Shown here: positions 9,104 through 16,929 of the stretch, in pieces
How positions within the stretch are numbered: position 1 is the first letter of the stretch
How the letters are laid out: the number at the start of each line of letters is the position of its first letter
NCBI GenBank assembly: GCA_934277695.1
Contig: CAKQVG010000001.1
Location: 620,001 to 684,000, forward strand
DNA: 64,000 nt
Direction of reading: 5' to 3'
From: CAG-238 sp934277695
GTDB lineage: Bacteria; Bacillota; Clostridia; Peptostreptococcales; Anaerovoracaceae
Notes under the pieces: model-generated
Seen by the model: the letters and a program-made list of their open reading frames with translations, nothing else
Databases searched by the model: none
What the model was told of the DNA's origin: nothing
Position numbers and translations under genes: made by a program

Positions 9104-9131
9104 ATTATATAGTACTCTTCTGCATGTTCAA
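9104..9131 (-). promoter_or_regulatory. sigma-A promoter of the PFOR-Nfn operon
   Basis: The minus strand has TTGAAC (9131-9126), a 16-base spacer and TATAAT (9109-9104). It would give a leader of about 90 bases before the ATG at 9009. The remaining gap up to 9341 holds this promoter and the alr terminator; I see nothing else there. Confidence 0.65.
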
Positions 9132-9239
9132 AGTCAATGATTTTGTCGAATGTTCTTGCAAAAATACGAAGGGAAATGTTTAAAAAGGGGCAATGCGTGG
9201 TAAGCCTATGCTAACTCAAAATCCCATAAAAAAGGCATC

Positions 9240-9284
9240 AAAAAAAGTTGCACTTTTAAGAGAATACTCAGAAAAGCACAACTT
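9240..9284 (-). terminator. intrinsic terminator of alr
   Basis: On the minus strand AAGTTGTGCTTTT pairs with AAAAGTGCAACTT as a 13-bp stem with two G-U pairs, followed by seven T. Read from the plus strand these two positions become C-A mismatches, so the element is built for minus-strand transcripts. Confidence 0.75.
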
Positions 9285-9341
9285 TCATGTAAACAATATT
9301 TGATTTCAGTTCATGGTTAGCGAAACGCCGCCCTCAACATC

Positions 9342-10478
9342 CTATTTCACATAAACCTTCGGAAGTCTCTGACCGAAAGCACAAGTGATTTCATAATTGA
9401 TGGTTCCGGTTGCTCTTGCAATATCGTCGGCAAGGATGGTGTTGGTTCCGTCCGAACCCATTACGATAACTTCATCTCCGACTTTTACATCCGGAACATC
9501 CGTAACATCGATCATGCACTGGTCCATACAGATGTTGCCTGCAATCGGTGCGATTACGCCGTTTACGATAACCTTTGCGTTCGGGGAGTATGGACGAGGA
9601 TAGCCGTCTGCGTATCCGAGTGCGATGGTTGCGATTTTGCTAGGTTTAGTGGAGATGTATTTACGACCATAGCCAACCGAGAAGTCAGCAGGTACATCTT
9701 TCAAGTGAACGATGTTTGCCTTGACCGACATAACCGGTTTGATGGAAAGTTCGTTTACATCAACTTCGTCCGATGGATAACATCCGTAGAGAATGATTCC
9801 CGGGCGGCATGCATCGAAGTGAACGGTCGGAAGTTCCATGATGGAAGCACTGTTTGCAAGAGTTCTGAACGGAATTTCGATTCCTGCTGCGGTAAGTGCT
9901 TCGTAGAATTTGTTGAACTTCGCTTCCTGCTGGTGGGAATATGTTTTGTCGTAAGCGTCTGCTGTGGACATGTGTGAGAACATACCTTTGATTTTGAAGT
10001 TCTCAAGAGCTGCGATTTTCTTTACATCGGAAACCGCATAGTCGATGTCATCAGCAAGATAGCCGATTCTTCCCATTCCGGTGTCCACTGCGATGAGGGC
10101 GTGCACGGTCTTTCCGTGCTTCTTTGCTTCTGCAGCGAAAGCTGCTGCGTTTTCGCTGCTGCAGACAACCGGAGTGATGTCGTATTTTACAATGGTGTCG
10201 GCATACATATCCGGAGTCAGACCGAGCATGATGATTTCTTCCTTGGCGCCTGCTTCACGGAGTGTTACAGCTTCCTGAAGAGTTGCGATTGCGAAAGTTT
10301 TGCAGCCATTTTCTCTGAGAACTTCTGCAACTTTTACACTGCCGTGACCGTATGCGTCGGCTTTGATAACGCCGATCATTTCTCTGCCTGCGATTTTATT
10401 CTTAATTTGCTTGATGTTGTAATCCAGGTTTGACAAGTTGATTTCTGCCCAAACCGGTCTTAACGCTTCTTTGTACAT
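9342..10478 (-). CDS. alr: alanine racemase
   Basis: This 378-residue PLP enzyme interconverts L- and D-alanine for peptidoglycan. The PLP lysine is K39 in the motif VIKADAYGHG. The catalytic tyrosine lies in SVGYGRKY in the C-terminal domain, and ICMDQCMIDVTD is the usual nearby block. Length is normal for the family. GGAGATG lies 9 bases before the ATG. It is a single-gene unit with its own promoter and terminator. The matching D-Ala-D-Ala ligase is 15 kb away at 25717. Confidence 0.95.
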   Translation of the reverse strand: MYKEALRPVWAEINLSNLDYNIKQIKNKIAGREMIGVIKADAYGHGSVKVAEVLRENGCKTFAIATLQEAVTLREAGAKEEIIMLGLTPDMYADTIVKYDITPVVCSSENAAAFAAEAKKHGKTVHALIAVDTGMGRIGYLADDIDYAVSDVKKIAALENFKIKGMFSHMSTADAYDKTYSHQQEAKFNKFYEALTAAGIEIPFRTLANSASIMELPTVHFDACRPGIILYGCYPSDEVDVNELSIKPVMSVKANIVHLKDVPADFSVGYGRKYISTKPSKIATIALGYADGYPRPYSPNAKVIVNGVIAPIAGNICMDQCMIDVTDVPDVKVGDEVIVMGSDGTNTILADDIARATGTINYEITCAFGQRLPKVYVK

Positions 10479-10528
10479 GATTAATACATCTCCTTTTTCA
10501 CATTGAATCGTGTCGTTTGAATAAGGTA

Positions 10529-10557
10529 ATTATAGACTTCTTTCCAAAGAAATTCAA
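10529..10557 (-). promoter_or_regulatory. sigma-A promoter of alr
   Basis: TTGAAT (10557-10552), a 17-base spacer and TATAAT (10534-10529) stand about 50 bases before the alr start on the minus strand. Confidence 0.7.
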
Positions 10558-10628
10558 GACCTTCATGCATTCAATTTTTCAGTGCGGTAATCGGCACCAC
10601 ATACACACCGTCGGGGCGCTTGTATGCT

Positions 10629-10738
10629 AACCCGAAAGATTTTGAAAATACAATCGGAGAGATTTTTGGTTTTCAACCCGAAAGATTTTGAAAATACAAT
10701 CGGAGAGATTTTTGGTTTTCAACCCGAAAGATTTTGAA
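10629..10738. repeat. 46-bp tandem repeat, 2.4 copies
   Basis: A 46-base unit beginning AACCCGAAAGATTTTG runs at 10629-10674 and 10675-10720. The first 18 bases of a third copy follow at 10721-10738. The copies are identical, which points to recent slippage or duplication. It lies in the 352-base gap between the divergent alr and symporter genes. Apart from it and the alr promoter I see no further feature in that gap. Confidence 0.9.
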
Positions 10739-10830
10739 TTGAATCTTCTTTAAAGATATGATATTATTGACAGGCAAAACAAAAAATTACAAGCGCAGAA
10801 TGAGCGCAAAAGAAGGAAAACAGGAATAAC

Positions 10831-12210
10831 ATGGAAAGAGACCGCTTCAGAAGCCGGACGGGCTTTATCATTGCCTGCATAGGCTCGGCAGTTGGAATGG
10901 GAAACATCTGGCGTTTTCCGATTATGGTATCGAAATACGGAGGAATGACATTCTTCGTAGTGTATATTTTATTTGTAATACTTATCGCTTCGTCGGGCAT
11001 GATTGAAGAGTTTGCGCTTGGCCGCTGGGCGGAAGCCGGCCCGGTGGGAGCTTTCGGAAAATGCACCAAGGAGCGCTTCGGAAAGCAGCGCGTCGGTGAG
11101 GCAATCGGTGCTCTGCCGGTTATCGGCGCGATGGGGCTTGCAATCGGATACACAGTTGTAATGGGCTGGATCTTCAAATACTGCTTTATGGGGATATCCG
11201 GAAAGCTTTACGCTATGGGAACCGACATGGCTGTGATAGGAGGAACCTTTGACAGTGCGGCACCGGGAGCAAAAACTTTGGGCGAAGCGATTAAAATGAT
11301 GATAGACGGCGGCATATTCAATGTCGGAAACGGTATATGGCAGATCGTCGGTCTTGTGGTTGCCCTTGCCATTATGGCAATGGGTATCGGCGGCGGAATT
11401 GAAAAAGCAAACAAGATTATGATGCCGCTGCTCTTTGGCTTATTCTTGATTTTGGGCGTCTACATCGCATTTCTTCCGGGTGCGGGAGAAGGATATAGAT
11501 ACATATTCACTCTGAATCCGAAGGGATTACTGAATCCGGAGGTATGGATTTTTGCTTTCGGACAGGCGTTCTTCTCACTTTCGGTTGCGGGAAACGGCTC
11601 GGTAATATACGGATCTTATTTGGATAAGGGCGAAGATCTCCCGGGTGCAGCACGCAATGTTGCGATTTTCGATACACTTGCGGCGACTCTTGCGGCACTG
11701 GTTATACTGCCGGCGATGGGTGTCGGCGGTGTAACACCGGACACGGCAGGTCCGGGACTCATGTTTGTTTATTTGGTAAATGTGCTTAATGCCATGGCAG
11801 GCGGCCGCGTTGTGGGAATGATTTTCTTTATCTGTGTCCTGTTTGCGGGAGCAACTTCAATCGTGAATCTTTACGAGGTTCCGGTTGCTTTTCTTCAGGA
11901 AAAACTGAGATTTAGGAGAGTGCCTGCGGTGCTGACAATCGGTATAATCGGTGCAGTTATTTCGATAATGATTCAGCCGTGGACTTCGCAGTGGATGGAT
12001 GTGGTTTCAATTTATATCTGCCCGCTTGGAGCACTTCTTGCCGGAATCATGTTCTTCTGGGTTCTCAAGAGGGATACCGCCCTCAAGGCAGTGAGCGAAG
12101 GCGAAAAGAAGCCAATCGGAAGCTGGTTCCATCCGCTCGGAAAGTATGTTTACTGCATATGCGCACTGGTTGCACTGATTGCGGGCGCAATGCTCGGCGG
12201 CATTGGATGA
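10831..12210 (+). CDS. neurotransmitter:sodium symporter family transporter
   Basis: This 459-residue polytopic membrane protein begins with the hallmark NSS segment around residues 8-30 (GSAVGMGNIWRFP), where sodium and the substrate amino acid bind in LeuT. About 11-12 hydrophobic segments follow, as in bacterial LeuT/Tyt1 relatives. It should import an amino acid with sodium; the substrate cannot be read from sequence. AAGGAAAACAGG lies upstream of the ATG. It is flanked by the tandem repeats upstream and a strong terminator downstream, so it is monocistronic. Confidence 0.9.
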   Translation: MERDRFRSRTGFIIACIGSAVGMGNIWRFPIMVSKYGGMTFFVVYILFVILIASSGMIEEFALGRWAEAGPVGAFGKCTKERFGKQRVGEAIGALPVIGAMGLAIGYTVVMGWIFKYCFMGISGKLYAMGTDMAVIGGTFDSAAPGAKTLGEAIKMMIDGGIFNVGNGIWQIVGLVVALAIMAMGIGGGIEKANKIMMPLLFGLFLILGVYIAFLPGAGEGYRYIFTLNPKGLLNPEVWIFAFGQAFFSLSVAGNGSVIYGSYLDKGEDLPGAARNVAIFDTLAATLAALVILPAMGVGGVTPDTAGPGLMFVYLVNVLNAMAGGRVVGMIFFICVLFAGATSIVNLYEVPVAFLQEKLRFRRVPAVLTIGIIGAVISIMIQPWTSQWMDVVSIYICPLGALLAGIMFFWVLKRDTALKAVSEGEKKPIGSWFHPLGKYVYCICALVALIAGAMLGGIG

Positions 12211-12240
12211 TGACAAAAATATTCTGTGTTTACATAGCAA

Positions 12241-12270
12241 AAAACCCGAAGATTCAAACTTCGGGTTTTA
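12241..12270. terminator. intrinsic terminator
   Basis: AAAACCCGAAG and CTTCGGGTTTT form an 11-bp perfect stem with a 7-base loop. Flanking A and T runs let it serve the symporter gene and the converging NrdD-like gene. Confidence 0.85.
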
Positions 12271-12294
12271 TATTGCAGTCCTTTTGCAGTCTTT

Positions 12295-12573
12295 TTACAG
12301 CCTTTCAAATCCGCTCGATACATCGTGTTTCACGCGGTCAGCTTCTTCGGCAGCCTTCGCATCGTTCCAGTGATCCATCGTGCCTACCAGATAGCCGGTA
12401 ATCCTGCGAATTCTTTCGAACGGAACCTTTTCGAACTCGTAATTTAAATCCGCATAATCGCCGTCGATGTTCACCGCGAGCTTTTTCAGCTTGCGGTTAT
12501 ATTTCTTTTCAAGGTAATCGACATAAGCCTTGCCTTCTTCCAATGATACATTTCCTGTTACAACAGCACTCAT
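12295..12573 (-). CDS. small NrdD-like protein (anaerobic ribonucleotide reductase C-terminal motif)
   Basis: This 92-residue protein ends with a block around residues 56-83 containing RRITGYLVGTMDHWNDAKAA and a later DRVKH. The block resembles the RITGYxxxxxxWNDGK segment near the C-terminus of class III ribonucleotide reductases. It has no glycyl radical motif and no catalytic cysteines, so it cannot be a reductase by itself. Small proteins of this kind occur in Clostridia under the NrdD name; their role is unknown to me. An AAGGAGGTGGGAAT site precedes the ATG. It has its own promoter just after the CvpA gene. Confidence 0.65.
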   Translation of the reverse strand: MSAVVTGNVSLEEGKAYVDYLEKKYNRKLKKLAVNIDGDYADLNYEFEKVPFERIRRITGYLVGTMDHWNDAKAAEEADRVKHDVSSGFERL

Positions 12574-12635
12574 ATTCCCACCTCCTTATAATCTTTCGAG
12601 AATCTATATTTAGAATATTATTACCATGTTTATAT

Positions 12636-12663
12636 ATTATACACCTATATATGGTAGTGTCAA
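12636..12663 (-). promoter_or_regulatory. sigma-A promoter of the NrdD-like gene
   Basis: The minus strand has TTGACA (12663-12658), a 16-base spacer and a perfect TATAAT (12641-12636). The spacer is an alternating TA stretch, and ACCAT/ATGGT half-sites flank the -10 region at 12623-12656, which may be an operator. Confidence 0.65.
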
Positions 12664-12669
12664 ACATTT

Positions 12670-13308
12670 TTATGCAATAAAATCACGAAGGAGAATCAAA
12701 AGGAGGTTGTTGTCGTAAATATCTTTTGCGAAAAGGGAATTTTCAAACCAGCCCGGCAGGGATTCCGTCAAAGACGGAAGAAACAAACCTGCCAAAGGCA
12801 GCAAAAGTGCAAGAAAGAGAAGGACATTAAAAACGCCCACAATGATTCCGAGAAGGAGTCCCAAAAGCTTGTCTGAAAAGCCGACAAAGCCACTTCTGTT
12901 TGTATGCGAGAAACCCTTCTCAAGTACGCACGCAAGCAAGCGTATGGCAATCAAGATGAGCAGAAAGCTCACAATTGTAAGAAACAGCCATGCAAGCTTA
13001 GTCGCACCTTCGGTGATGAGTGTGTCGGCAAAATCACCGTTGCTTGAGGTGAAAAGCTTCGGTAAAGCTTCATAAACCGCGGAATTTTCCCAGCGCATGG
13101 AAAGATTTTCGGAGATTTTACCTACCGCAAAATCGTGTACGGATGGAATTTTGAGAAGAATTGCAGCAAGATCATCGCAAAAAATCCATGCGATGACAAC
13201 CGCAGCAATCCCTTTGATCAGACCGGCTACCGCAAGTGCCAAGCCCTCTCGCATAGACCAAAATATTGAAATCGCAAAAACAATCAAAACCAATGCATCC
13301 ATTATCAT
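12670..13308 (-). CDS. cvpA: CvpA family membrane protein
   Basis: This 212-residue protein begins with a hydrophobic segment and has four predicted membrane helices, ending with VGVFNVLLFLALLLPLAGLF. The layout is that of the CvpA/colicin V production family, envelope proteins of unclear molecular role. The ATG at 13308 has AGGGG seven to eight bases upstream. Another ATG six bases later is too far from that site, and an upstream GTG at 13329 has none. The gene is on the minus strand, opposite the next group. Confidence 0.75.
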   Translation of the reverse strand: MIMDALVLIVFAISIFWSMREGLALAVAGLIKGIAAVVIAWIFCDDLAAILLKIPSVHDFAVGKISENLSMRWENSAVYEALPKLFTSSNGDFADTLITEGATKLAWLFLTIVSFLLILIAIRLLACVLEKGFSHTNRSGFVGFSDKLLGLLLGIIVGVFNVLLFLALLLPLAGLFLPSLTESLPGWFENSLFAKDIYDNNLLLILLRDFIA

Positions 13309-13370
13309 AAGACGAACCCCTAACCACATATTATTTTAGTATATTTTACTAGAAAAGAGGAGTTTCGGCA

Positions 13371-13802
13371 ATGGGAAATCAATACGGCTCGTATGTTATG
13401 TATTTTTTGAGCAATCTTTTGCAGAAGCAGAACCGGAAGGAAAGGTACAAGGAGTTTGGACTGTTTGAAAACGATGAAACCGGAAGTGAGTGGCATAGGC
13501 AGGAAACCCTTGAGCTTTTGGAAAAATTCTGCCCGGAAGGTTACGAAAATGCCTGCAAATACGGGCATTTCATCATAGGAACAAGTGGCGGAAAGAATTA
13601 CATCGGCATCCCGGGAAGGTTTATGCTCAGCGAGCAGCCCGCGCAAGGCAGCACCGGATTTACTCTTTGGCAGCCTTTGAGGGGAGGAGAATGGTTTTAC
13701 GACGATTTGGAAACCATGTGCGACGAGGCTGCAGAATGCATTTATGGATATTGGATAGCCTGCTTGAACGCAGAAACACTTGCAATTTCTGAGGTTTTAT
13801 GA
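13371..13802 (+). CDS. hypothetical protein
   Basis: This 143-residue protein has a charged N-terminal half and a C-terminal half with GKNYIGIPGRFML and GFTLWQPLRGGEWFYD. There is no signal peptide or membrane segment. The start has AAGAGGAG ten bases upstream. It stands just before tadA on the same strand and is probably co-transcribed with it. I do not recognise the family. Confidence 0.7.
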   Translation: MGNQYGSYVMYFLSNLLQKQNRKERYKEFGLFENDETGSEWHRQETLELLEKFCPEGYENACKYGHFIIGTSGGKNYIGIPGRFMLSEQPAQGSTGFTLWQPLRGGEWFYDDLETMCDEAAECIYGYWIACLNAETLAISEVL

Positions 13803-13818
13803 TATTATCAGAAAATGT

Positions 13819-14328
13819 ATGGAAAAGTTTATGTTAGAGGCCTTGAAAGAGGCAGAAAAGGCCAGAGAAAAAGGTGAAATTCCAATCGGAGCGGTTATTG
13901 TCAAGGACGGTGAAATCATCGGACGCGGGCATAATTTGACGGAAACCGAGAAAGACCCGACGGCGCATGCCGAAATTGTTGCAATCAGACAAGCCGGCAG
14001 AAAATTGGGAGAGACCTTAGGGTGGCGCAGACTGACCGGATGCAGCATGTATGTGACGGTGGAACCGTGCAGCATGTGTGCCGGAGCGATCGTTTGGGCA
14101 CGGATAGAAAAACTCTATATCGGAACGATGGACCCCAAGGCGGGAGGATGCGGCTCGGTATTCAATATCGTGCAGGAGCAGAAACTGAACCATCAAGTTG
14201 AAGTATTTGAAATAGAAGAAGGTTCGACCAAAACTCGTTGTCAGGAAATAGTGAGAGATTTTTTCAGAGAACTGAGGGATCTTAAGAAAAATACAAAAGA
14301 ACAGAAATCGGAGGACACACAGAAATGA
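13819..14328 (+). CDS. tadA: tRNA-specific adenosine deaminase
   Basis: This 169-residue zinc deaminase converts adenosine-34 of tRNA-Arg to inosine. The zinc and catalytic motifs are HAE at residues 50-52 and PCSMC at 83-87, with the usual spacing. The start is uncertain: ATG codons at 13819 and 13831 both fit the family's normal N-terminus, and a frame open to 13780 lacks family support. No strong ribosome binding site is seen, so coupling to the preceding gene, which ends 16 bases upstream, is possible. It overlaps the next gene by the four bases ATGA. Confidence 0.92.
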   Translation: MEKFMLEALKEAEKAREKGEIPIGAVIVKDGEIIGRGHNLTETEKDPTAHAEIVAIRQAGRKLGETLGWRRLTGCSMYVTVEPCSMCAGAIVWARIEKLYIGTMDPKAGGCGSVFNIVQEQKLNHQVEVFEIEEGSTKTRCQEIVRDFFRELRDLKKNTKEQKSEDTQK

Positions 14329-15182
14329 AAAGAATAGGCAGAATTCTCAGCCTTACTGTAATTTTGACAGTATTAGCAACAATGTTTTGCTTTGCAGCAC
14401 CGGCCGGTGACGGGACCTTGGTGCTCAATGACACTTATCCAAAGGACGGGGCGACCGGAACCGCAGTGGAGAATATGGGCGTGAAGCTGTACTTTGATGC
14501 AACATTTACGCAGGAGAAACTCAAGAACGCGAATGAAAATGCGGTAACGCTTTTGGACGAGCAGGGCAAGAAGCTGCCGACGCAGGTTCTTTATTCCGTA
14601 CAGGAACCGGGCGTTGTTTTGGTGCTGTTTGACAATACGAAGCAGACCGACGACGTCAAGATAAACCAAAACGAAGAATATACTTTTAAAATTTCCAAAG
14701 ATTTCAGAGATGATAACGGAAATACACTGGGAAAAGAGGAAACCATTTCTTTCAAAACTTTGAATCAGAGTGCGAATATGGCAATCAATACAGCCATGAT
14801 GTTTGGCGTGTTCGGAGTTATGATGATTATGACTGCAAGAAACGCTAAGAAGAAGGGTGAGCAGCAGAATCAGAAAGAAGAGAAAGTAAATCCATACAAA
14901 GAAGCAAAGAAGACAGGCAAATCCGTAGAAGAAATCGTTGAGAAAGATCAGAAAGAGAAGGCTAAGAGAGCTGCAAAGGCAGCGAAAAAGGCAGCCGCGG
15001 AAGAAGACGATGACGATTATTACGATGACGGAAATTACCATGTAAAAGGTCCTCGCCCAATCGCAGCGGCAGGCGGCAGATACATAACAGGGCGCAAGGC
15101 AATTGCAGAGGCAAAGAAAGCGGAAGAGGAAAGAAGAAAAGCGCAGAAGGCCAAAGCAAAGGGAAAAGGCAAGAAGAAATAG
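14325..15182 (+). CDS. exported Ig-like (Big_5/SbsA type) membrane protein with charged tail
   Basis: This 285-residue protein has a signal peptide (about residues 1-25). An extracellular domain at about 28-148 has the pattern PKDGATGTAVENMGVKLYFD of SbsA-type Ig-like domains. A membrane helix lies near 153-170 (MMFGVFGVMMIMTA). The cytoplasmic tail of more than 100 residues is rich in Lys, Ala and Glu, with a DDDDYYDD patch and a KGKGKKK end. Predicted topology is outside domain, one helix, basic tail inside. Function is unknown. It overlaps tadA by four bases and precedes ispE by nine, so it is locked into this operon. Confidence 0.75.
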   Translation: MKRIGRILSLTVILTVLATMFCFAAPAGDGTLVLNDTYPKDGATGTAVENMGVKLYFDATFTQEKLKNANENAVTLLDEQGKKLPTQVLYSVQEPGVVLVLFDNTKQTDDVKINQNEEYTFKISKDFRDDNGNTLGKEETISFKTLNQSANMAINTAMMFGVFGVMMIMTARNAKKKGEQQNQKEEKVNPYKEAKKTGKSVEEIVEKDQKEKAKRAAKAAKKAAAEEDDDDYYDDGNYHVKGPRPIAAAGGRYITGRKAIAEAKKAEEERRKAQKAKAKGKGKKK

Positions 15183-15191
15183 GAGTTTGAG

Positions 15192-16130
15192 ATGCCGGGC
15201 CCGAAGATGCGAGAGATAAAAATCAAATCATATGCCAAGATAAATCTTGCTTTGGATGTAATCGGTTTGAGAGACGATGGATATCACATGCTTGAGACAG
15301 TGATGCAGAAAATCGGGCTTTCGGACGAAATCAGCATTAAGTGGCAAGAGAGCACTGAGGACGATTTTGGGATTGTCCTTCGTGCAGGGAAACCGTATCT
15401 GCCTACGGATGAGAGAAATCTTGCATACCGGGCAGCACAGCTTATGGCCCAAAAGGCAAATGTCCGCGGCAGGCTCGAAATACGGATTATAAAGAGAATT
15501 CCCGTTGCAGCGGGCCTCGGAGGAGGCAGTTCAAACGCAGCGGCGGTGATGACGGCATTGAACAGGCTTTGGAAGATGGACCTCAACACATGGCAGCTAT
15601 GTAAGATGGGAGAGCAGCTTGGTGCTGACATACCTTTTCTCATTCTTGTACACAACACGCGATACAGATGTGCTTTGTGCGAGGAAACCGGTGAGAAAAT
15701 GACGGCACTGCGGCATGGCATGAGGAAGCATATTGTCCTTGCCAAACCGGCATTTGGAGTCTCCACTGAAGAGGTTTTTAAGGGCATTGACTCGTGCGAA
15801 CTCAAAGAGCGGCCGGATATAGAAGCTTTAATCGAGGGATTGAAAGACGGCACCGATGAAAAAATACTGTGCGGCATGGTTAATGTACTGGAAGAGTACA
15901 CGCTGAATCACTATGCCGAGGTACGAAAACTTAAGGAACTGATGCAAAAGACCGAAGGGGTGCAGAAGGTTTTAATGAGCGGCAGCGGGCCTACGGTTTT
16001 CGCTGTTTACGGAACATACAAAGAAGCAAAGCGAGCATGTCTGCTGCTTAGGAAGCAAGGATATGAAGCTTATTGGACGCAAACGATACGGGATATGGAA
16101 ATCGGAGGAAAGAAAGATGCTGAATTTTGA
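15192..16130 (+). CDS. ispE: 4-diphosphocytidyl-2-C-methyl-D-erythritol kinase
   Basis: This 312-residue GHMP kinase phosphorylates CDP-methylerythritol in the non-mevalonate isoprenoid pathway. The N-terminus has SYAKINLALDV. The ATP-binding glycine motif PVAAGLGGGSSNAAA is at residues 104-118. The C-terminal MSGSGPTVFAVY is the third GHMP motif. AGGAG stands six bases before the ATG at 15192. An internal ATG 15 bases later is possible but lacks a site. The next gene starts inside its last 14 bases. Confidence 0.93.
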   Translation: MPGPKMREIKIKSYAKINLALDVIGLRDDGYHMLETVMQKIGLSDEISIKWQESTEDDFGIVLRAGKPYLPTDERNLAYRAAQLMAQKANVRGRLEIRIIKRIPVAAGLGGGSSNAAAVMTALNRLWKMDLNTWQLCKMGEQLGADIPFLILVHNTRYRCALCEETGEKMTALRHGMRKHIVLAKPAFGVSTEEVFKGIDSCELKERPDIEALIEGLKDGTDEKILCGMVNVLEEYTLNHYAEVRKLKELMQKTEGVQKVLMSGSGPTVFAVYGTYKEAKRACLLLRKQGYEAYWTQTIRDMEIGGKKDAEF

Positions 16131-16797
16131 TTTACAGAATCACAGACCGTTAAGGGAAATCGTATACGAAGAACTGAAAAGACAAATCATGATAGGTGAG
16201 ATTCCTCCGGGAACCCGCATGATGGAAGTTGAGCTTGCCGATGACATGGGTGTGAGCCGCACACCGATAAGAGAAGCCATACGAAAGCTCGAGAAAGAGG
16301 GGCTGGTAAGTATCGAACCGAGAAGAGGTGCATACGCATCGGACGTGTCCATTAAAGATATGGTGGATGTGCTTGAGGTCAGAGAGTTTTTGGAAGGCAT
16401 GGCAGCAGGTCTTGCAGCCAAGAAGATTACCGAGGAAGAAGTGGAGAGGATTAGGACTGCCACTTCCGCATACAAAAAAGCGGTTGAATCCGGAAACACT
16501 GAGGAGATTATAAAGGAAGACGAGATTTTCCATAAGCTTATCGTTGATTGCAGCGGCAACAAAACGCTGATTCAAATGATTAACCAAATCCAAGAACTGG
16601 CGCTTCGATTCCGATATATTTACTACGAAGATTTTTCCAGATATAAGAACATGCCTTACGAACATCAGGAAATCATGGATGCAATCGTAAGCGGCGATGC
16701 CGAAAAGGCAAGAGAGAAAGCCGACTCGCATGTCCTCAGACTGAAAGAATTCGTCGTAGGGCAAGGTGACAAAATCGTAAAAGGTCAAAACGCATAA
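16117..16797 (+). CDS. GntR family transcriptional regulator (FCD type)
   Basis: This 226-residue regulator has an N-terminal winged helix with the recognition segment GVSRTPIREAIRKLEKEGLV at residues 45-64. An all-helical FCD ligand-binding domain follows from about residue 77, of the FadR subgroup. Ligand and targets are unknown; no metabolic gene is divergent from it. The ATG at 16117 follows GGAGG by eight bases and overlaps the end of ispE by 14 bases. A terminator follows the stop codon, making this the last gene of the tadA-ispE group. Confidence 0.85.
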   Translation: MLNFDLQNHRPLREIVYEELKRQIMIGEIPPGTRMMEVELADDMGVSRTPIREAIRKLEKEGLVSIEPRRGAYASDVSIKDMVDVLEVREFLEGMAAGLAAKKITEEEVERIRTATSAYKKAVESGNTEEIIKEDEIFHKLIVDCSGNKTLIQMINQIQELALRFRYIYYEDFSRYKNMPYEHQEIMDAIVSGDAEKAREKADSHVLRLKEFVVGQGDKIVKGQNA

Positions 16798-16813
16798 CGC
16801 AGGTGACGAACCG

Positions 16814-16841
16814 AAAGGAAAGTTTAGGCTTTCCTTTTTTT
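16814..16841 (+). terminator. intrinsic terminator
   Basis: AAAGGAAAG and CTTTCCTTT form a 9-bp stem with a 6-base loop, followed by a T-run. It ends the tadA-ispE-GntR unit. Confidence 0.8.
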
Positions 16842-16929
16842 GTGCCGGTTTTACAGCGAAATGCAGTGAATAAATCAGCGCTTTTCGGAATAAATTGTAG
16901 CAAGACCAAGTTTGGAAAGGGGAAAAGCT

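Noticed and set aside
10629..10738. CRISPR array
   Set aside because: Direct head-to-tail copies without spacers, only 2.4 units, no cas genes.
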